A DNA stretch of 64,000 nt from Parcubacteria group bacterium LiPW_15 (GTDB lineage Bacteria; Patescibacteria; Paceibacteria; UBA6257; 2-01-FULL-56-20): the NCBI GenBank assembly GCA_007375645.1, contig VMER01000002.1:37473-101472 (forward strand), read 5' to 3'. The notes beneath the pieces were generated by a model. That model saw nothing but the letters and a program-made list of their open reading frames with translations, did not search any database and was not told where the DNA came from. This document shows, piece by piece, positions 18,101 through 26,000 of the stretch (positions within the stretch are counted from its first letter, which is position 1; each line of letters begins with the position of its first letter). The translations under genes were made by a program, and so were the position numbers.

Positions 18101-18684
18101 TGGGCAAGTTCGTGGCTTGAAAGCGCAGTCTGACAGCGAGGACAATAAGGCACGATTCTCCGGCTCTCTTTCAAAAATCCGCGATCGGAAATGACTTTGA
18201 ATATCCACCATAAACTTTCGATGTAGTCGTTATCGTAGGTGATATAGGGGTCTTCCATGCTGAGCCAGTAGCCCATCCGGTCGGTAAGGCGCTCCCACTC
18301 ATCTTTATACTTCCAAACCGATTCCTTGGCTTTCTGGTTAAAAAGATCGATGCCGAATTTCTCGATATCCCGCTTGGTTTTGAGACCCAGTTCCTTTTCC
18401 ACGCCCACCTCCACCGGAAGCCCGTGCGTGTCCCAGCCGGCTTTGCGGGGCACATAAAAACCTCGCATCGTTTTATAGCGCAAAATAATATCTTTAAAAG
18501 CCCGCGCGAGTACGTGGTGGATGCCCGGACGGCCGTTAGCGGTCGGCGGACCCTCGTAAAATACAAACTCCTTCCGCCCCTTGCGCTTGGCCAAACTTTT
18601 TTTGAAAGTCTTGTCGGCCTTCCAGTACTCCAGAACCTTCTCTTCGGTTTTGGGTAGGCTAAAATCTCCTTTAAAGTCCAACAT
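15172..18684 (-). CDS. ileS: isoleucyl-tRNA synthetase with inserted histidine-phosphatase domain
   Basis: 1170 residues from ATG 18684. Class Ia synthetase: the HIGH region is PPTANGRPGIHHVLA, SRERYWGTPLPIW follows the editing domain, KMSKH is present, and the C-terminal anticodon-binding region resembles the type 2 (eukaryote-like) group. Between GSRAELS and the D-H-R-P-Y segment about 190 extra residues are inserted (roughly 495-690). They hold VRHTEAD and, 140 residues later, VVSHGDP, the two catalytic-histidine motifs of the phosphoglycerate-mutase-like superfamily. This explains the length over the usual 1040. The start at 18684 agrees with the N-terminus MLDFKGDFSLP and with a promoter directly upstream; ATGs at 18699 and further up overlap that promoter. 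Confidence 0.93.
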   Translation of the reverse strand: MLDFKGDFSLPKTEEKVLEYWKADKTFKKSLAKRKGRKEFVFYEGPPTANGRPGIHHVLARAFKDIILRYKTMRGFYVPRKAGWDTHGLPVEVGVEKELGLKTKRDIEKFGIDLFNQKAKESVWKYKDEWERLTDRMGYWLSMEDPYITYDNDYIESLWWIFKVISDRGFLKESRRIVPYCPRCQTALSSHELAQPDVYKKVPDPSVYIKFRLKRPGSKNNNEYILVWTTTPWTLPSNMFIAADAKLTYTKYKVGQDYLWSYSAPPTPKSEDGSTPEIEAVEKISGAKLLGLSYEPIFDVPGADKKEMYKILPADFISTEDGTGFVHIAPAFGEDDFKLVAAHYPKMEVIATIDGEGRVTGDLPGSGKFIKEADNDISADLIKRGIMYLSGKVEHEYPFCWRCNAPLIYFARKAWFFEVSRLRKELRERNEGINWEPAHLKEGRFGEWLKEAKDWSISRERYWGTPLPIWRCSHCDAMKTIGSRAELSANDVHKNQFYFVRHTEADHILTGVIASGEESGKHVSHLTKKGIKDGEKIAAKLVKEKIDIIYSSPYARCMDLAEIIKKTTGAKIIVDERLVELNAGSFNWRKVRDYRKFFKNPMERFVKSAPGGETLSDVIKRTFDFAKKINTKYRGKRIVVVSHGDPLWILESTLSLLPREKFASEHYIKIGEVRKVKVPNLPMNEFGELDMHRPYVDSIAVSCPACGEEMKRVKEVADVWLDSGAMPLAEEHFPFKQMKKGTIPGAKELSLINKINYPADYICEAMDQTRGWFYTLLALATLLGYKEPFKNVISLGLIHDKNGQKMSKHIGNVVSPWDMIEKYGVDAVRWYFYTVNPAGEPKNFDELEILKSYRKFHMLAFNSLVFFRTYGKKPSPKPGVSKNILDRWISARLSEAAKIVTESLEKYDVRNAALALEEFTDDLSRWYIRRSRRRFQKAEDKKDFAAASDTLYFALLNLQKLAAPFMPFMSEAMYLELLSFAGKKKESVHLADWPKIAEIKSESLLAQMKEARKVSSLGLAARAAAGIKVRQPLKTLWIKESSAKIIKDKEILDIIRDEVNVKEVASKKGIEGEVELDKEITAELKEEGLVREVMRAVQELRQSAKLSPKDKVFLMLALPADMELAAQNSEAKIKMEVGAKGIEYKKSGKFDAEIATKFDGAEAWLGLRKG

Positions 18685-18694
18685 TAGTTTTTTT

Positions 18695-18723
18695 ATCATA
18701 TAGCAAAGTTTTGCCCTTCGCAA
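18695..18723 (-). promoter_or_regulatory. promoter of ileS
   Basis: On the minus strand, TTGCGA (18718-18723) and TATGAT (18695-18700) are 17 bases apart. The start site falls within a few bases of the ileS ATG at 18684. Confidence 0.6.
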
Positions 18724-18759
18724 TTTCGCGGGGTTTTATATATTACTCAAGTTCCCGCA

Positions 18760-20457
18760 TTAAATCTCCTCCGGCGAGCTAATGCCCAAAATCGACAAGC
18801 CGGTCTTCAAAACATTCCGAACCGCGTCAATAAGCACCAACCGGGCATTAAGCCTGGCCTTATCCGCATCTTTTAAGATCGGCGTGGTCTCGTAAAAGCG
18901 ATTGCCGAGATTCGCGAGCTCATATAAATAGAGGGTAATGTTATTGACGCCGAACTGCTCGGCGCTCTTTTCTATTTCTTCCGGAAAATCCAAAAGCTTC
19001 TTTACGAGAGCCATCTCTTCGGGATTCGACAGCCTCGTAAGATCATAGTTGCCTATTCTTTTCGCTTTTTTTATTACCCTCGAAAGCCTTGCGAATGTGT
19101 ATTGGAGGTACGGCCCACTCTGCCCCGAAAGCGAAAGCATCTTCTCCCAATCAAAAACTATGTCGCTGTGCCGATGTTCTTTGAGGTTGAAATACTTCAA
19201 GGCTCCGACACCGACGCTTTCGGATATCTTATCCGCCTTTTTTGCCGCCATCTCCGGATTCTTTTTTGAAACCACTTCTTTGGCGAGCGCTTTAACTTTG
19301 TCTATCACCTCTTCCGCGGAAACCACGCGGCCCTCCCTGGTTGAAAACTTCTTTCCTCCCTCGGCTAGAACTAACCCGTATTTTATATGGTGAAGTTCGG
19401 CCAATTTATCCAGGCCCAAAATATTAGCTACCGCGAAAAGCTGTTCGAACTGGAATGTCTGTTCGTTGCCTATCACATACAATATCTTCGCGGGTTTATA
19501 TTTTTTAAGCCGGTAGCGGATGTTCGCAATGTCGCGCGTGAGGTAAAGACTCGCCCCGTCGGATTTCTGAATAAGTCCGGGTAATAGATTGTATTTGTCG
19601 AGCGGAATGACTACCGCGCCTTCGCTCTTGACCGCAATCCCCTTCTCGAGCATTTCCGCGATAAGCGGAGTCATCTGACGCTCGTAAAAACTCTCCCCCA
19701 GCCAGACGTCGAACTCGGCGCCCAAGAGCTTGTACATTTTTTTGAATTCCAAAAGCGATTCTTTTTTGAACCATTCCCAAAGTTTGCGGTTCTCTTTGTT
19801 ACCGCTCTCAAGTTTCTGGAATTCCTCTCTCGCCTTCACCTCCAGCGTCTCGTCGGACTTCGCCTCATCGTGAAACTTAATATATAGAGCGGTCATAGCC
19901 GCGATTGGCTCTTTCTCTATTTCCTTTCTATTCCCCCAGAGTTTGTAGGCCACAATAAGCTTACCGAACTGCGTCCCCCAGTCGCCCAAATAATTCCAGC
20001 GGACCACTTTGTAACCCAAGGCTTCGAAGACATTCGCGAGCGAATCGCCGAGGATGGTGTTTCGCAAATGCCCCACATGCATCGGTTTCGCGATATTATT
20101 GGAAGAATGCTCCACTATTATCCTTTTTCCTTTTCCGATGTTGCTCCGGCCAAACTTCTTTTTATTTTTATAAATTGCGAGTAGCTCTTTGCGCAGAAAC
20201 TCATCCGAAAGCCAGAAATTCAAAAATCCGGGCGCCACGGTTTCGATTTTCGAAAAAAGTCCTTTGGGCGCGGAGTTCAAAATTTTCTCTTTAAGTTCTT
20301 CGGCAATATTAAGCGGAGCCTTCTTCTCTATCGGCGCAAGCCGCATAGCAACGTTCGTGGAATAATGGCCAAACTCGGAATGTGCGGGAATGGAAATCTC
20401 CGCCGGAAATCCGGATGGTATAAATTCTTTTATTGTTTTTTCTATTAATTCTTTCAT
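18760..20457 (-). CDS. argS: arginyl-tRNA synthetase
   Basis: 565 residues from the ATG at 20455-20457. The class I signature HVGHLRN lies within SSNNIAKPMHVGH, and KFSTREG sits in the KMSK-like position. ArgRS enzymes often lack a canonical KMSKS. The C-terminal DALR anticodon-binding domain begins about residue 450. It charges tRNA-Arg. The open frame runs 38 codons further upstream, but that sequence is rich in Arg/Gly/Ser and overlaps the candidate RNA gene, so the conventional N-terminus MKELIEKTIKEF is taken. It is followed by ileS after 75 bases, with a separate promoter. Confidence 0.93.
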   Translation of the reverse strand: MKELIEKTIKEFIPSGFPAEISIPAHSEFGHYSTNVAMRLAPIEKKAPLNIAEELKEKILNSAPKGLFSKIETVAPGFLNFWLSDEFLRKELLAIYKNKKKFGRSNIGKGKRIIVEHSSNNIAKPMHVGHLRNTILGDSLANVFEALGYKVVRWNYLGDWGTQFGKLIVAYKLWGNRKEIEKEPIAAMTALYIKFHDEAKSDETLEVKAREEFQKLESGNKENRKLWEWFKKESLLEFKKMYKLLGAEFDVWLGESFYERQMTPLIAEMLEKGIAVKSEGAVVIPLDKYNLLPGLIQKSDGASLYLTRDIANIRYRLKKYKPAKILYVIGNEQTFQFEQLFAVANILGLDKLAELHHIKYGLVLAEGGKKFSTREGRVVSAEEVIDKVKALAKEVVSKKNPEMAAKKADKISESVGVGALKYFNLKEHRHSDIVFDWEKMLSLSGQSGPYLQYTFARLSRVIKKAKRIGNYDLTRLSNPEEMALVKKLLDFPEEIEKSAEQFGVNNITLYLYELANLGNRFYETTPILKDADKARLNARLVLIDAVRNVLKTGLSILGISSPEEI

Positions 20458-20489
20458 TTTGTGGCCAACGTATCTCTGCCTTCCGGCTC

Positions 20490-20517
20490 TTGACGAAATA
20501 ACGCCCCTGCGTATACT
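20490..20517 (+). promoter_or_regulatory. promoter of candidate small RNA
   Basis: TTGACG (20490-20495) and TATACT (20512-20517) are separated by 16 bases. The next open frame with a conserved start (smpB) begins 170 bases downstream, beyond a terminator. Confidence 0.6.
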
Positions 20518-20523
20518 TGTCAT

Positions 20524-20652
20524 TGGTCTTTGCTTGGGTTGTCGCTGGGCACCGTTCGCACCGCCGCACACCCTCCTTTCTGCGCGTTGCTCGCCCCCCT
20601 CGCAAACACCACCGCGGTGATTGGGTCCCTGCCGGACCTGGTCACCGCCTTT
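20524..20652 (+). ncRNA. candidate small RNA, unknown family
   Basis: A transcript of about 130 bases is predicted by a good promoter (20490-20517) and a strong terminator (20614-20656). The interior is GC-rich (GGGTTGTCG and GCACACCC could pair) and shows no conserved reading frame. The 4.5S/SRP motif GGAAGGAAGCAGC, 6S-like layout and RNase P core motifs were looked for and not found. It lies between argS and smpB, divergent from argS, so a leader or antisense role toward argS is also possible. Confidence 0.4.
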
Positions 20653-20656
20653 TTTT
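20614..20656 (+). terminator. strong terminator before smpB
   Basis: A 15-bp stem: GCGGTGA/TCACCGC outside, TTGGGTCC/GGACCTGG inside (with G-U pairs), loop CTGCC, then seven T's. Confidence 0.85.
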
Positions 20657-20690
20657 ATTTAATCGCTTCTTATTAGAATACAGCCCCTTT

Positions 20691-21161
20691 ATGCCGGCCG
20701 CAAATAACCGTATCATTAAACGTATGGGCGCTTTAGCGGAGAACAGAAAAGCTAGGTTCGATTATGAAATATTGGAAACCCTTGAATCCGGGGTGGAGCT
20801 TTTTGGTTTTGAAGTAAAGTCTGTTCGCGCCGGAAGAATGGAGCTTCCCGGAAGCTATGTGATAATCCGCGGCGGAGAAGCCTATTTGGTGAATGCGAAG
20901 ATTCCCGCCTATCAACCGAAAAACGCGCCCGAGGGTTACGATCCGACCCGCGCCCGCCGGCTTCTTCTCCACAAAGAACAGATAAGCCGTCTCACGGGAT
21001 TTTTGGAAACCAACCACTACCTTATCCCCCTCTCGACTCATTCCAAAAAAGGATTGATAAAACTGGAACTCGGTCTGGCGCGCAAACGAAAGAAATCCGA
21101 TAAACGTGAAGTTATAAAAAAACGCGAAGTCCAAAAAAAGATCCGCGCGCGCGAAGACTAA
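20691..21161 (+). CDS. smpB: SsrA-binding protein SmpB
   Basis: 156 residues. The beta-barrel core carries FDYEILETLESGVELFGFEVKSVRAGRMEL, and the lysine-rich tail ends in EVQKKIRARED. SmpB brings tmRNA to stalled ribosomes. ATG 20691 gives about ten residues more than the usual N-terminus; ATG 20724 would also be possible. A TAGAAT box sits at 20674-20679. The partner RNA gene ssrA lies 1.2 kb downstream on the same strand, separated by two orphan genes. Confidence 0.93.
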   Translation: MPAANNRIIKRMGALAENRKARFDYEILETLESGVELFGFEVKSVRAGRMELPGSYVIIRGGEAYLVNAKIPAYQPKNAPEGYDPTRARRLLLHKEQISRLTGFLETNHYLIPLSTHSKKGLIKLELGLARKRKKSDKREVIKKREVQKKIRARED

Positions 21162-21165
21162 AAAA

Positions 21166-21185
21166 GGGCGGCTTCTCAGCCGCCC
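21166..21185 (-). terminator. terminator of the 21204-21830 gene
   Basis: GGGCGGC (21166-21172), loop TTCTCA, GCCGCCC (21179-21185). On the minus strand it is followed by a T run, so it ends the orphan gene. On the plus strand it may help end smpB. Confidence 0.75.
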
Positions 21186-21203
21186 CGGTCCATTCCCGAC
21201 TTA

Positions 21204-21830
21204 CTACCCGGGTCCCTCGGGCATGTTGATTCTCGCTCGCATCCCCCAGATCTCGTCGAAGGCTCGCTGCGAGTCCTCCGCCCTCGCCTTCTTCAGGTTT
21301 CTATCCAGAGCGGAGAGATCGCAGATCTTCTGGAAAATACCTGCCCAAAAGATAGGCGGCGTGCCCATCTTGTCGGCCAGCGCCGCGATGTTCGGCTCCG
21401 CCACCGGGACGAACGAAGCTCTCGCCGGATACCAACGGCAAATGGATGTCTCGGAGTAGGTGAGAGCGTTGGAACAGGTTAGGAGGGCGAACCCTCCGGC
21501 CTTCAGAAGAAAGAGACACCACTCTTCCTTGTGGTCGCCTTTGTGGTCGACGAAAACTGGGGTCACCTCGGCGCAGAGAGAGTCGTAGCCGAGGCCGGAT
21601 CCGAAGACCATCTTTTCGGGGTGAGGTCCGCCTCCGACCCAACCCATTTTCTTGCTGACCACTCCGAAAAACTCCTGAAATCCCGAAGCATTCTTGAGCG
21701 GACCGAGCATCTCCAGCGCCTCCTGGATTATTTGCGCCCAGGTATTGCTATCGATCTCGTCGTACCAGTAGGGAGCATCCCTTCCCGCAATCACGGAGAT
21801 TGGCGATGGTTGTCTCTTGGGCGTACCCAT
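21204..21830 (-). CDS. orphan protein of unknown function
   Basis: 208 residues from ATG 21830. The start is supported by AGGAGG (21837-21842) six bases upstream. No membrane segment or signal peptide is seen. The sequence looks like a globular alpha/beta domain with several Trp and Cys residues (EWCLFLLKAGGFALLTCSN, SICRWYP). I do not recognise the family. It has its own promoter and terminator and is convergent with smpB. It belongs to the orphan cassettes with strong ribosome binding sites. Confidence 0.65.
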   Translation of the reverse strand: MGTPKRQPSPISVIAGRDAPYWYDEIDSNTWAQIIQEALEMLGPLKNASGFQEFFGVVSKKMGWVGGGPHPEKMVFGSGLGYDSLCAEVTPVFVDHKGDHKEEWCLFLLKAGGFALLTCSNALTYSETSICRWYPARASFVPVAEPNIAALADKMGTPPIFWAGIFQKICDLSALDRNLKKARAEDSQRAFDEIWGMRARINMPEGPG

Positions 21831-21874
21831 ATGAGACCTCCTATTGTGAAGTACCGGCGTACCGGTCTCAGCCT

Positions 21875-21903
21875 GTTATATCACGCGCCACTTAAACCAT
21901 CAA
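21875..21903 (-). promoter_or_regulatory. promoter of the 21204-21830 gene
   Basis: On the minus strand, TTGATG (21898-21903) and TATAAC (21875-21880) are separated by 17 bases. Confidence 0.65.
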
Positions 21904-21922
21904 CACCATCCGCCAAGAAATA

Positions 21923-21951
21923 TTGACTCCGAGTCCAAGCGGTCATAACAT
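21923..21951 (+). promoter_or_regulatory. promoter of the 21980 orphan gene
   Basis: TTGACT (21923-21928) and TAACAT (21946-21951) are separated by 17 bases. It is divergent from the 21830 gene promoter. Confidence 0.65.
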
Positions 21952-21979
21952 CTTCCTTAGAACACGAAAGGAGATCCCG

Positions 21980-22267
21980 ATGGCAGACGTCTTCGACTCC
22001 GTCGACCCCATAAGCCACAACGAGCCAGAGATCATCCAACTGCTCATACAGCGCAACTCCGCAGTGAGCGATGAGGAAAGGGCAACACTCAAGAAGAGCT
22101 ACCTGCGCTTGCGCCCAGAGATCGCTAAGGACGAAAAGGCGCCGGCGTCTCTCGTCCCGGCGCTCGACACGATCTTCGACGTCATACCCGAAGATCTGCC
22201 CCCGAAGTCTCTCTGGGAACGAATCGGTGGATGGATCGAGCGAACCCTTTTCAATTTCGGTCCGTAA
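21980..22267 (+). CDS. small acidic orphan protein
   Basis: 95 residues from ATG 21980, six bases after AAAGGAG (21967-21973). It is mostly helical and acidic (VDPISHNEPEIIQLLIQRNSA region), ending in a Trp-containing amphipathic helix. There is no membrane segment and no known domain. Promoter, ribosome binding site and terminator form a complete one-gene unit immediately upstream of the ssrA promoter. Confidence 0.6.
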   Translation: MADVFDSVDPISHNEPEIIQLLIQRNSAVSDEERATLKKSYLRLRPEIAKDEKAPASLVPALDTIFDVIPEDLPPKSLWERIGGWIERTLFNFGP

Positions 22268-22277
22268 CCGGATCCGA

Positions 22278-22307
22278 GCCGCAGGACCCCCCCTGCGGCC
22301 TTTTATT
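22278..22307 (+). terminator. terminator of the 21980 gene
   Basis: GCCGCAGG (22278-22285), loop ACCCCC, CCTGCGGC (22292-22299), then CTTTTATT. The tail runs into the ssrA -35 element. Confidence 0.85.
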
Positions 22308-22334
22308 GCAATTTTTCTAAATTCGTGCTATAAT
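22306..22334 (+). promoter_or_regulatory. ssrA promoter
   Basis: TTGCAA (22306-22311), 17 bases, TATAAT (22329-22334) with an upstream TGC extension. The start would be about 18 bases before the mature tmRNA end. Confidence 0.8.
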
Positions 22335-22358
22335 GTGGTTGCCTTGAAAATTGAATAT

Positions 22359-22682
22359 GGGGATGCCGGGCTTCGATAATGATGTCCCGCGTGCCTGCGA
22401 ACCGAGCGTGACCTCGCTAAACTCACAAAAACTTTAACTGCCAACTTTAACGTTGCAGCTCCGTCCCGCGCTTTAGCTTACGCTTAAGACCTGACGGCGC
22501 CGATTGCTCTGGGTCTCTTAGAGTAAATCCGGTGTTATATAAGGAGACTGGCAAACAGCTTTTGATTCCGAACTGTTTGTAAGAAATTGGAATCGTTTCT
22601 GCCTGATCTAATCAGACTACGTTCGTAGATGGCTCGTGTTCTTCATCTTTACACGGCGGTTCGACTCCGCCCATCTCCACCA
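22359..22682 (+). ncRNA. ssrA: transfer-messenger RNA (tmRNA)
   Basis: 324 bases including an encoded CCA. The 5' end GGGGATG pairs with CATCTCC before ACCA, and the T arm is GCGGTTCGACTCCGC. The tag frame reads GCC (22440) to TAA (22485-22487) and encodes ANFNVAAPSRALAYA. The resume codon was set by comparison with the conserved CTCG-x-TAAA...-CACAAAAA segment ahead of it, so it is probable but not certain. The tag ends -LAYA rather than the common -LAA. It works with SmpB (20691) in rescuing stalled ribosomes. Confidence 0.93.
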
Positions 22683-22685
22683 AAT

Positions 22686-22716
22686 AAAAAATCCGGGCCT
22701 TGCGCCTGGGTTTTTT
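22686..22716 (+). terminator. ssrA terminator
   Basis: AAAAAATCCGGGC, loop CTTGC, GCCTGGGTTTTTT. A G-U-containing stem with a built-in T run, directly after the CCA end. Confidence 0.75.
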
Positions 22717-22746
22717 GTTTGTGGTTATATTTGCGCGAAGTCGAAC
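22711..22746 (+). repeat. imperfect direct repeat, left copy (att-like)
   Basis: It aligns with 26365-26402: both read T-rich, then TGTGG, TATT, CGCG, AGTCGAAC in the same order and orientation, with two short gaps. The copies bracket the KAP NTPase gene and begin at the ssrA terminator. 12 bases of the ssrA T arm (gttcgactccgc) also recur, inverted, in the right copy. Confidence 0.45.
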
Positions 22747-22826
22747 GGAGGGGTGGGTCGGAGGGGACGCAATATCGTCCCCTCCGTGGAGGAGATTATT
22801 CAGAACCGTGGGTTCGGAAAAGCGAG
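22747..22826 (+). repeat. two-hairpin repeat element, copy 1
   Basis: Contains a perfect 11-bp hairpin (CGGAGGGGACG / CGTCCCCTCCG, 22759-22786) followed by GATTATTCAGAACCGTGGG and TTCGGA, which folds as a second hairpin with one mismatch. A related copy lies inverted at 33543-33653. The rest of 22683-23001 holds no gene that I can support. Confidence 0.55.
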
Positions 22827-23001
22827 TGTCAGCGAGCGCGTGAGGTTCTCCGCCCATCCCCCGCCGTAAAGAAACAAAAAATCCCTGTTCGGATTTTTAT
22901 GCTTGATCGACTTTTGACCATATCTCCAGGCTAAGCCCAAAGGGTTAGGTCGCGTATTTAGTTGTAGATATATTATAACTCTGAATTGACCAGAAAAAAA
23001 G

Positions 23002-26000
23002 TTAGTCCGCTTGATCTTCGGCACCTACGGATGCACTGATTGCTATGCTCGGGGCGTCTAATGCCAGTGCGTCCATTGAAGAGGTAAAGGCATCTAATAC
23101 CGCATAGACCTTCGGGAGATCCTCTGAGTAAGTGGCGGCGTAGTTATCTGTTATAACGACCTTCCCTTGTTCGGGCAAATTTAACGCTTTTATTGCGACG
23201 CCATTGGCTTTCCAGTAGTCGGCGAGTCTTTTTTTGTCAATTACTTTAGTAAATTCGCCGATATTGGCAACAAATGCGCGGCCATCAACGGATGCAAATG
23301 TGCTCGCAAAATTTATCAATAGATAATCCAAAAAGATCTGATAGTTCTGCATATTCGTGTTGGGGTTAAAACATGTTTCGAAGAGGTAATCATTCATATC
23401 CTTTCGGATACCATGAGAGTCTCCGCTCCCGCTCTGATCGTAATAACCACAACCGATGCCCGAACTAATGATATCGTTGCCAAGTTGATAGGTAATAAAC
23501 GATTTCGCCCTATTTTTTAGCTTTGCAACTTTATCGTCAACCTCCTCCTTTGTAATTTTCCCGTCTGTCATTGCGGCATCAACAAACGAGCGGAACTCAC
23601 TTGCCAAATCACCCAGAGAAAGACTGTCGATTACCTCAAATAAGTTTATTTTGGGATCTATAAATCGTGTTTTAAAAATTCTAAAAACTTTCTGGGACAT
23701 CGCGCGCATCTCTTCTATGACGATTGCTCGAACGACCCCTTCAGTGGGAGCCGTGGGATTATTGTGCTTTGAGAGGGCGCGCTGCAAATTAAATATATCT
23801 CCTCCCCGGTCCGCGCTGCAGAAAAGACGGAAGGCAAGCAAATCATATAAACCCAACACGCCCCTAGACTCTGTCGAGAGCAATTCAATGACACCAACCC
23901 CAGCGTGCCTCCCTTCGCCGAAAATCCATTCTGCAATTTCAGATATATTTTCCTCCGTATTGGCACCGCGGCGTCCATCTGGGTCTGCCCACCCAGCCTT
24001 ATCTAACAGCTGTATAAGAAAATACAACAAGTCGTCTCTGAGCCCGAGCCCCAAGTCCTTGCTGGTGAACAAAGAGTAATTTGCTATATTTTGCAGAAGA
24101 TACAAAATCAACGAACCGCCAACCCCTGCGCCTGCTTCCGAGATGCTATTAACGACAACTCTCCAAAGCTGTTCGTGACTTGATTCGCTCTTGGAATAAG
24201 AAAATTCTTCGCCACCGAGAACATCTTCGATCTTTTTTCCTGCAAAAATCTCATTTTTATAATTTAGATAGAATCTATATTGATTTCGTTTTTGCGGCTT
24301 GGAAAGTTTCACGATGAGATTGAGATACTCTTCCAGATTATGCCCGCCAGTCCATCCGCCCTCGCCGTTGAAACAAGCGTATGAACTCTTTATCTCTTGG
24401 GGGACGCTGTCTATCAGGGGAAAATTATCTTTTCTGAACCAGTCTTCGGAAACTTTAAGCCTTTGAGATGCATCAAACACCTTGTCAAGTAAAAATCGCG
24501 GATTCTCGGTTAATGTTTCGATGTATTTTGTATATTCAGTGGAATTTTTATATACATTTTTTGAATCCCCGCTCCCCGTTGGGTCTTCCGGGTAGCCAGG
24601 AGAGTATGGGTTTGGCAGCGAAAAAAATCCACTTTTGCCGTAAGTTTCGGAATCATATATTTTGCGAAATATATTTGGATAATTAATATAGATCAGAAGG
24701 AGGTGAATTAAATCATGTTTATCAAAATCACTGTTATCAAAATCGGTTTTTTCAAGTTCGAACAGCAAAACGGTATTAAGAAGTCTTTTTAGCTTCCTTA
24801 CGTCGCCGATGAAAGGCAAATATCGGTGATAGTCCTTCGATTTATATATATCTATAAGGCCACCGATAGCCTTAGAAACAAGCACCGGATCGGCCTGAGA
24901 ATTTCCGGCCAAGGCCTTAGCCAGATTCTGCGAAACATAGTTGGACAAAGTGGCGCTATCAAGGAATATACTAGTTTTTACGTTAATAAATTTCTCAAGA
25001 AATTCTGTAACTTTTTCGACACCCGGCTTCTCTCTTTCCAGCGCACTTATATTGTCCGTGTCATAGCAAAGAACGTATGAAATGTTTGGGAGGGTGAAAC
25101 TTTTTTTAATGACGAAAAGAACATCCTTAATAGCGGAGAAGCTAAGCCTATCTAGATCGTCAATAATGATTATTACCTTCTTTTTAGAATCAGATAGCGC
25201 AATCTCCAAATCGTCGAAGGCATCGTCAACCGTGTATGTCCCCGGGAAGAAATCCAACTTAAGCCCCGACCACGAAAACCCCGCTCTTCCCTTTATTAGC
25301 CTGGAATACCTTGATATAAGAGGTCTTATTTCTGGTATAAACTCGTTTTTCTGTATGGTCCGAACAAGGCCGTCAACAAACTTTTCTAGTAGGTTTGACC
25401 GCCCCTCGTATCTCAGCGGGTTAAAGCGATAAACTACCGCCCCCTTTTTATATTCATCGTCTTTTTCCCAATATCCCCTACACAAATTTACGAAAGATGA
25501 TTTTCCTATGCCCCAAGGGGCGTCTATCCCAAACACGATACTATCCGAAGACCCACGATTAAAAACTTTTTCCGCAAACCGTCTTGCGGCGTCCGAAAAG
25601 CCCAGCAAATCATCCCCTTCCGGTTTCAATTCGGCATCGCTTATAAAAAATGAATGCTCGTTTATTTTTATTCTTTTTTTAAATCTACCCAACGCTGCTT
25701 TTAATAGAAAAATTAGGCAAAGAATAAAAGGCAAAGAAAGCAATGCGAAAATTTGACCAATCGTAAGCGCAGACGCCAGCACTGCATATTGGCGCGAGAA
25801 GAACCCTCCAAAGGAAAAATCTACTAAAATTCCCGCGGATGCAGCAATCGCGATATCCCACCTAGCACTTCTTATTAGCCTAACAAAATCCAAGAAAAAT
25901 CCTCTGCCGGCTAAATATCCAACAACCAATATCGCGCAGGACACAACGATGCTGGAGGCTTCTAGTTCATAGCTCCTGGAGATTATATAGGCGCAAATTT

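Noticed and set aside
20524..20652. Signal recognition particle (4.5S) RNA
   Set aside because: GGTCC and GGGACC occur in a hairpin, but the conserved GGAAGGAAGCAGC loop motif is missing on both strands.
22071..22379. 102-residue frame overlapping the 21980 gene and ssrA
   Set aside because: No ribosome binding site; it crosses the terminator and the ssrA promoter.
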